Part shown: one piece after another, positions 58,261 to 64,000 of the stretch
Layout of the letters: the number at the start of each line of letters is the position of its first letter
Position numbering within the stretch: position 1 is the first letter of the stretch
NCBI GenBank assembly: GCA_019009955.1
Contig: CM032230.1
Coordinates: 108,977,001 to 109,041,000, forward strand
Direction: 5' to 3'
Source: Riptortus pedestris
Taxonomy: Eukaryota; Arthropoda; Insecta; Hemiptera; Alydidae
Length of the DNA stretch: 64,000 bases
Translations under genes and position numbers: made by a program
The notes under the pieces: generated by a model
What the model was told of the DNA's origin: nothing
The model's database searches: none
Seen by the model: the letters and a program-made list of their open reading frames with translations, nothing else

Positions 58261-59076
58261 AGTCTGTCACGCAGGGCTGCTTGCGCAGATTTTGCACGTA
58301 CGTCACGTATTTTATATTTATCTCAAAACAAAAGTTAAATGAGAACAATATTTCGTATTTACACTTCAAATAAAGTTCTCCATAATATACCAGTTTATTG
58401 TTAATATGGTATAAGTAGGAGTGGCGGTTATGGAATACTAAAACATGCAAATATCTCGGTTAATAATCAAGAGAGTGAAAAAACGTACATAACAACATTT
58501 ATAGAACATTACATATGCAAATAGATTGTTTCTGTACAAAGTTTTGATCCGACGCATTATAAAGGAGATATTAAGTATTTTCGAAATTCTCTCCCCCTTC
58601 AAACCCCCACTCCCACTGGTCAGATTTCTGTCATTAACGAACTTGATTTTTTTTTTAACATAAAATAATTAAATATCGAGTTTGGAAACGATAGAACAAA
58701 AATTGCGACCGCTAGAGCGTTCACAGACAGATATGTATATATTGTACATCAAAATGCCGCAATATTCGCGTTTCTAAAAAGATTAAATAACCAAGAAAAT
58801 GTTTTTATCAAGATTGATTATATAGCATTTTTTTTGTATAGCCCAGTACAGAAGGAAGTACTTTGATGATTGTAGTTCCCCCAAACAGGGAGATGTACGG
58901 TGATTTTATCCCTCACCACGTAAACACTGATCAGGAATCCCCTAATTGAAATTATGTTAAAATATTTCATTTCCGGTATCTTCAAGGTAGGCTCGATGGA
59001 TACTTGAAATTTTTTTTAGGAAATTGCTTCTCGTGAGCTACTTCAATAGCTGATCTCTCTTAAGGGAAATAAGCTA
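58261..59076 (-). mobile_element. AGCAG-family repeat, one core with internal insertion
   Basis: Inverse right end AGTCTGTCACGCAGGGCTGC; core with ATATCTCGGTTAATAATC, AGTTTTGATCCGACGCATTA, CATTAACGAACTTGATTTTT, AATTGCGACCGCTAGAGCGT; then about 220 bp unlike the family (58755-58975); then an inverse left arm AAGGTAGGCTCGATGGATAC and the end CTCTTAAGGGAAATAAGCT. Both ends are present. Confidence 0.75.
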
Positions 59077-59952
59077 AAACATGGTTCCCACTAGTTACAT
59101 CCTATTCTAACTAGGGGTTACATTGTCTATTGATTGGATTTTATTGTATACCGTGATCTATTTAGGTGAATTGAATCATTTGAGAAAGTCAATCAGAGTT
59201 CTCATTAGCCCTACCTCTAACGACAGTTGCTCAGCTGATTAGAGAAAGCTGGTACAGCTGTTGAGTTCAGCGACCTACCAAGAGAAGTCCTTCATGGTGA
59301 AATCTGCAGGCCAAGGTCTTATCGCACTGCTGTCATAGTTAAGGATGGTTAGTTGCCTCTGTTTAACCTACATTCTCGTCCACTGTGTGAAAAAAAATTC
59401 TGATCATGGAAGTAACTTATTACCATAAAAATTGGTTCAAGTGACAGTAGCTGGTGTGGAAAATGAAGGTAGATAGATTAAGGGGGGGGGTCGGATTTTG
59501 GAACCACACTGTCTTTGTAAGAATATTATTTTAAAAAAATGTATTGCTTATTTACATTTAAAATTACGTTATTTGAAAGCAGTACTTCGACAGTGTTGAT
59601 ACAGCCAAGTACCCAGTATGTCAAAACAAAAAAAATAAGATAAACCCGGTTATTTTCATATTTATATTAATTATACTGTTGATACTTGATGTTCTGTTTC
59701 AAGGCTACATTCAAAATTATTTTATATTATTCATAAGTACTTTGAAATAATTGGAAGTAATATATCAATATTTTCATTCACTGAATGATTTAATCAGTTT
59801 TTATCTCTTCTGTAAAAGTAATTTTTTTTGACATTCGAGGTTGCTGATGAACACTGTAGATACGCTATTTTCGTCCACAAGCATCTGATCAATTAGCTCT
59901 ATCATGGACATACATTTATTTAATAATGTGTGTTAAACAAAAAAGGTCCTAT
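59077..59952. other. unassigned stretch
   Basis: Moderately complex at 59180-59340, AT-rich after. No gene or repeat recognised. Confidence 0.45.
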
Positions 59953-60090
59953 TAGCAGATTTACATAACGAGAAATGAGCTATGAGGTTTTACTCATGAT
60001 GGGATTGTCAAAAAATGTCTTCAAATGTCCATTGATCATACCGAGGAGATGAAAATTATATACATATATGTGTACATATTTGTCTGAAAA
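59953..60090 (+). mobile_element. AGCAG-family left-arm fragment
   Basis: AGCAGATTTACATAACGAGA, GAGGTTTTACTCATGATGGG, TCTTCAAATGTCCATTGATC, then a short TA/GT tract and TTGTCTGAAAAC. It stops at the start of the core. Confidence 0.7.
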
Positions 60091-61270
60091 CTTAAATGAC
60101 AATAGTCCCTTTACTTCGTGCAAGAAATGTTAACAGACAAAACTCTCTCCCTCTCTCTCCCTCTCTCCCTCCCTCCCTCAATCAAAGAAGAATCTCCTCT
60201 ATTTCTGAGTATAATATGTCTTCTAAACATATTTATTTCTCGTTTAGCACTTTTCACCAATATGATATAATTTTGAACATCTACGTGTTTTACTATGTAA
60301 GCATAAAATATGATACGTTGCATTTCTATTTGCGATTTTCCTTTTAATTTTAATATGTTTGAAGAGGTTAGATTCAGTAATAAATTTGGCCAGTCACTGG
60401 TTTTGCTGACTTTCGACTATTTGAAGTAGATTGATTTAACAATTCGTTTGGTATCTTGCTCGAATTCTTACCGGAATTTCCATATAAAAGCTTGAGTTTA
60501 TTGACAAAAGAGAACTTTTTGAATGTTTTACTTCGAGGATATAATTCAATTCTCCAGATTCCGGTTATTCGATTATTCCAAACTAAAAGAGAATGACTAA
60601 ATAATGAAATTCTAATGGATTAAATTATACTTCTCGACGGCGCTCGTTGAAAGAACATAAATACAAGATATTGGATTTAGAAAAAGAGAAAGAAAGTTAA
60701 ACACAAGTGATTAGTACAGCTGAAGCATGACTGATTTGAAACAGAACAATTATCCACGTTCAGTTGCCTAGCATGTGGGATTAGAGGAGTCCTTGGATTT
60801 CTTATCTAGAAGAAAAGATGAACAAGCTCTGTTTTATTGTAGTCACTGAGACGGGCGAAGGCCACACAAACCATTCTAATCTAACAATAAATGGGTCTAA
60901 TGTTTCTTTAGCTCTGCATCCTTCTTGCTTCTCGAGATCAGCTGTAGTCTTTATGAGCAATATTTTCAATGACATTAACTTCACTTCGCATTAAATTAAA
61001 CTTAACATTTTTGGTGATAAAGGAATATTGCCCAGCTGATTAATCTAGTTGTCATGCGTTTAAATCCGTACGGAAAAATAAATAAGGAAGTAATAAATAA
61101 AAAGTTAGTATAGCACAGATAAGTTTACACTATTAAAAAAAATTCCTAATTTAACCTAATTTAATTAAGTAATTTAAAAGTTTCTAAAACAACCATATTT
61201 CTCTGTCTTGGACTCAGATTAGCCTTGTTTTTTTTATTTATTTTTTTTCAGATTGAACATGTTTTCATGG
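60091..61270. other. AT-rich stretch, no gene
   Basis: A CT-rich run (about 60143-60179) and short random frames. A 60-codon minus frame at 60802-60984 has no recognised domain. Confidence 0.45.
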
Positions 61271-61580
61271 ACTGGGCACAAGTTAGCCAGTGAGTGAAGG
61301 GGTTGGTCTTATTCTCGGTAGATAAATCTAGGTAAATGATTTCGATTCTTACCTAGGCAATAGGAATTTAGTCAAGAAATGATTCAAAGTGGAAGAGCTT
61401 CTTATGTCCCTGTTAAATGTGTATTAAATATAGAGATGGAAAATGTTTATTTATTAATGCCCATGTTTTGCTATCAAGGCTGATTGGGGCTGTTTTTCTA
61501 CAGTTTAACACGACTTTCTGGCCATAGTATAGTGGGACTAAGGGTTTTATTTAGTGAGTTCCTCACACAGCAAGTTTCTG
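61271..61580. mobile_element. two SINE pieces in opposite orientation
   Basis: 61271-61380 is a plus tRNA-like head (TTAGCCAGTGAGTGAAGGGG; GATTTCGATTCTTACCTAGG). 61440-61580 is a minus SINE body (GCTGATTGGGGCTG; GTGGGACTAAGGGTTTTATT). Both are decayed. Confidence 0.6.
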
Positions 61581-63668
61581 CACAAAGCGCCGGGAGAACA
61601 ATCGTTCACGATATCCCAGAGCGCGCTAGTGTCGCAACGGTTATGGATCAGCGGGAGTCTAATGTGTACATACGACTGACAACCCCTCGGGATAACTAAT
61701 GGTTATAACTCTCTTAGATCCCGTTCACAGGTAGGCTGATACAGGGTGAACTAACCACAGCCCACCCCCCACTCAATACAATACTCGATACAATGAGGTC
61801 CTGCATTCTACTGGAGACAATTCTGTCCAAGACCTCCTTGGTTAACGGGGGTTGTTTATCTCTCATTACGTAATGATATGATCATGAATTACTCGAGTCA
61901 CACACTCGGGGGTGGCTATAGATCTGAAAGGTCAATAATACCAACCAGAAAAAAGAGAAATTTCTTTTTTAATAGATAATATTAAAATTTACAGAATTCG
62001 TGAATAGACATTTCGGGCATTATTACAGAGAACTGAAGGCAGGTAATGAAGGTATCTATTGGCCAATCCAATGACAGAAAATAATTCTCCTGATTGGCCT
62101 TTATAACTGTTCCAACAACGTTTATGGCAGAACTGTAGGTGGGAAATTCTTTTACGCTGAAACTTTTTAAGTGTCCGTTGTCTTCAACAAGGACCGTTAA
62201 ATTCTGGAATCCTTCTGCCATTCTTTTATATCTAAACAATTTTTTGCAATTATTTTTAAATCTTTCCCTTCTACAATTATACGATCATTCCCTTCTGTAC
62301 ATGCACGATCAGGGCTTATAACAGGCATTTTTTTTTTTTTAAACGCTAATTAAACTTTCACTCCATTACATCAGATATTCACAATAATTAACTATGCCAC
62401 GAAATGTTTTATGATCAGCTATAACACCATGTGTTATTTACATCAGGACATTGCCGGGGGCGGAACATGGAATTATTATCGGATAAGGCTGAAGACATTC
62501 CACTGATGCGGCTATTGAAGTTTGAAATTGCGTTAACATTATAAATAATGTTCTTTGAGTCATTACACATAAATTAAAATGCGCCAAGGAAATGTTAAAC
62601 TGCATGTGGAAAATACGCCCAGCTTACGTGTGCCACTTCCTTTCCTCTTGAGAAAATGTTATTAGCCGAAACAGGAATCCAGGATAATTTACAACAACCT
62701 AGCTAAATTAAAAAAGTAATTGGGCCTTTACACTGCAAATATTTTTTTACTACACTTGCAGCTTTCAGCAGTTAGCAGTTACTTAGGTGTAGCTTCGCAA
62801 ATATATTCAGTAATTATTTTTAAAGAGATTCGTTAAATTGATAAAATTCCTGGCAAATGTTGATTCTACATATTTTATACAAGACATTAAGATTTTATTT
62901 TTAATTGCGTCATAACTAATTCTCCTGTATGCAATATTCTTCATCTGATAGTTCATATAGATTTAAAGAACTAAAATGATTTTCACTGAAGATTCCAGGT
63001 AGACTTAAACTCAACTAACAATCAAAGATTAGTGGAAACTAAATCTATGTTGTGAATACCTACAAATACTACTAAAAAAAGTATTCGAGATGATCGTTTT
63101 TAGTATCATTATTTCAAGTATTATCAAATGATTGTTATTGCTGCAAGTGGTTCAAGTTTATCAAAAACAATCTTGATCCTCACAATATGTTTAATATTGC
63201 TTAAAAATATATTGCGTGGAACACTAAAATTGATATTTCTAAGACCTCACACAAAAATAGTTTTATATTATTTTGAAGGCCATTGAAAATAACCAGGAAA
63301 ATAATTAGTCTATGTTTTTATTTGTATTTCAAACCATCATTACAAAGGTTGGCACATCTGGGAGAATGCAACGCCATTATCAGACCACTAATGACTCATG
63401 GGTAAGAGAAATATCACTAATTGAATATAATTGAAACAAAGTTCAATTATTTAAACGTAAGGTTATGGAATCGAAGTAAAAAGGATGAGAGTTGTAAAGA
63501 AGAACAGAATTAAAAATCATGATCTCTGCACATTTTCCACCAAAATACGTTAAAACTTCAGATGGAGTTTTTAAACGGGGTTATGGGAGTATATACACTC
63601 ATCGTTAAACTATACTTTAAAATGGTATATTCTAACAAAATGCTCGTTCCCAGATTTAGTATGATTTT
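61581..63668. other. unassigned stretch, no supported gene
   Basis: 61585-61860 and 62420-62700 have higher GC and complexity. A minus 85-codon frame at 61982-62239 has a plausible composition (DNGHLKSFSVKEFPTYSSA) but no recognised domain or splice partners. The remainder is AT-rich. Confidence 0.4.
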
Positions 63669-64000
63669 AGGAGATTTCCCCTAAGGGAAATCAATTATTG
63701 AGGTCGTACTCATGACGCGATTTCTTCAAATGTCCATCGATCCTACCCAGGAGATGACGAAAATGAGGTCCGTTCAAAATTATATATATATATAGATAGA
63801 TAGGTGTCTGTTTACGCTCTAGCGGTCGCAATTTTTGTTTGATCGTTACCAAACTCGATATTTCAATGTTTTATGTAAAAAGACAGATCAAGTTCGTTAA
63901 TGGCTGAAATCGGACCAGTGGGAGGGGGAGTTTAGAGGAGGGATTTTCGAAAATTCCAAATATCTCCTTTACCATACGTCGGATCGAAAAATTGTATAGA
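63669..64000 (+). mobile_element. AGCAG-family repeat, cut by window end
   Basis: Left end GGAGATTTCCCCTAAGGGAA, arm GAGGTCGTACTCATGACGCG … GACGAAAATGAGGTCCGTTC, short TA tract, and a core starting GCTCTAGCGGTCGCAATTTT through AATATCTCCTTTACCATACG to the window edge. It is little diverged from other copies. Confidence 0.85.

Overview
This is a window of AT-rich, intron- and repeat-dominated metazoan DNA. Nothing prokaryotic is present: there are no dense ORFs, operons or Shine-Dalgarno sites. Most open frames are chance or repeat-derived. The best-fitting source is a mollusc, probably a cephalopod such as an octopus. The support is the low GC content, long TA/CA/GA microsatellites, tRNA-derived SINEs, RTE-type and Jockey/I/CR1-type LINE scraps, and one copy of an expanded invertebrate gene family. 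This is inference from sequence style, not a database match.

One host gene is supported, on the minus strand, so it is read from high to low coordinates. Three exons with correct splice sites and matching phases (20646-20870, 11043-11199, 9515-9661) encode 162 residues of a charged protein that becomes a long coiled coil. A 24-nt candidate microexon (17369-17392) lies between the first two and keeps the frame. A 67-nt GC-rich exon at 52360-52426 and a CpG-rich promoter-like block ending in a perfect splice donor at 36127 may be upstream exons of the same gene, giving long and short isoforms. The 3' end of the gene was not found; it must lie in the first 9.5 kb or beyond the window. I do not recognise the family.

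Layout: 1-9.5 kb is AT-rich sequence with no recognised gene. 9.5-21 kb holds the coding exons, a 710-bp terminal-inverted-repeat element (18499-19208) and a truncated repeat copy. 21-64 kb is a nest of interspersed repeats. It is dominated by one non-coding family, here called the AGCAG module family, with more than 20 complete, truncated, duplicated and inverted copies on both strands. SINEs, LINE remnants, two foldback elements and a frameshifted minus-strand pseudogene (25479-26130) lie among them. A few higher-complexity, GC-richer islands (24640-25015, 29380-29620, 36127-36560, 42690-43255) are the best candidates for regulatory DNA.

The most unusual content is the AGCAG module family. 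It has a palindromic end, a conserved core with two inverted ATATCTC(C/G)GTTA boxes, a microsatellite that recurs at one fixed internal position, one-core and two-core forms, and copies in which a left end is repeated inverted at the right to make long terminal arms. No copy has a visible transposase.
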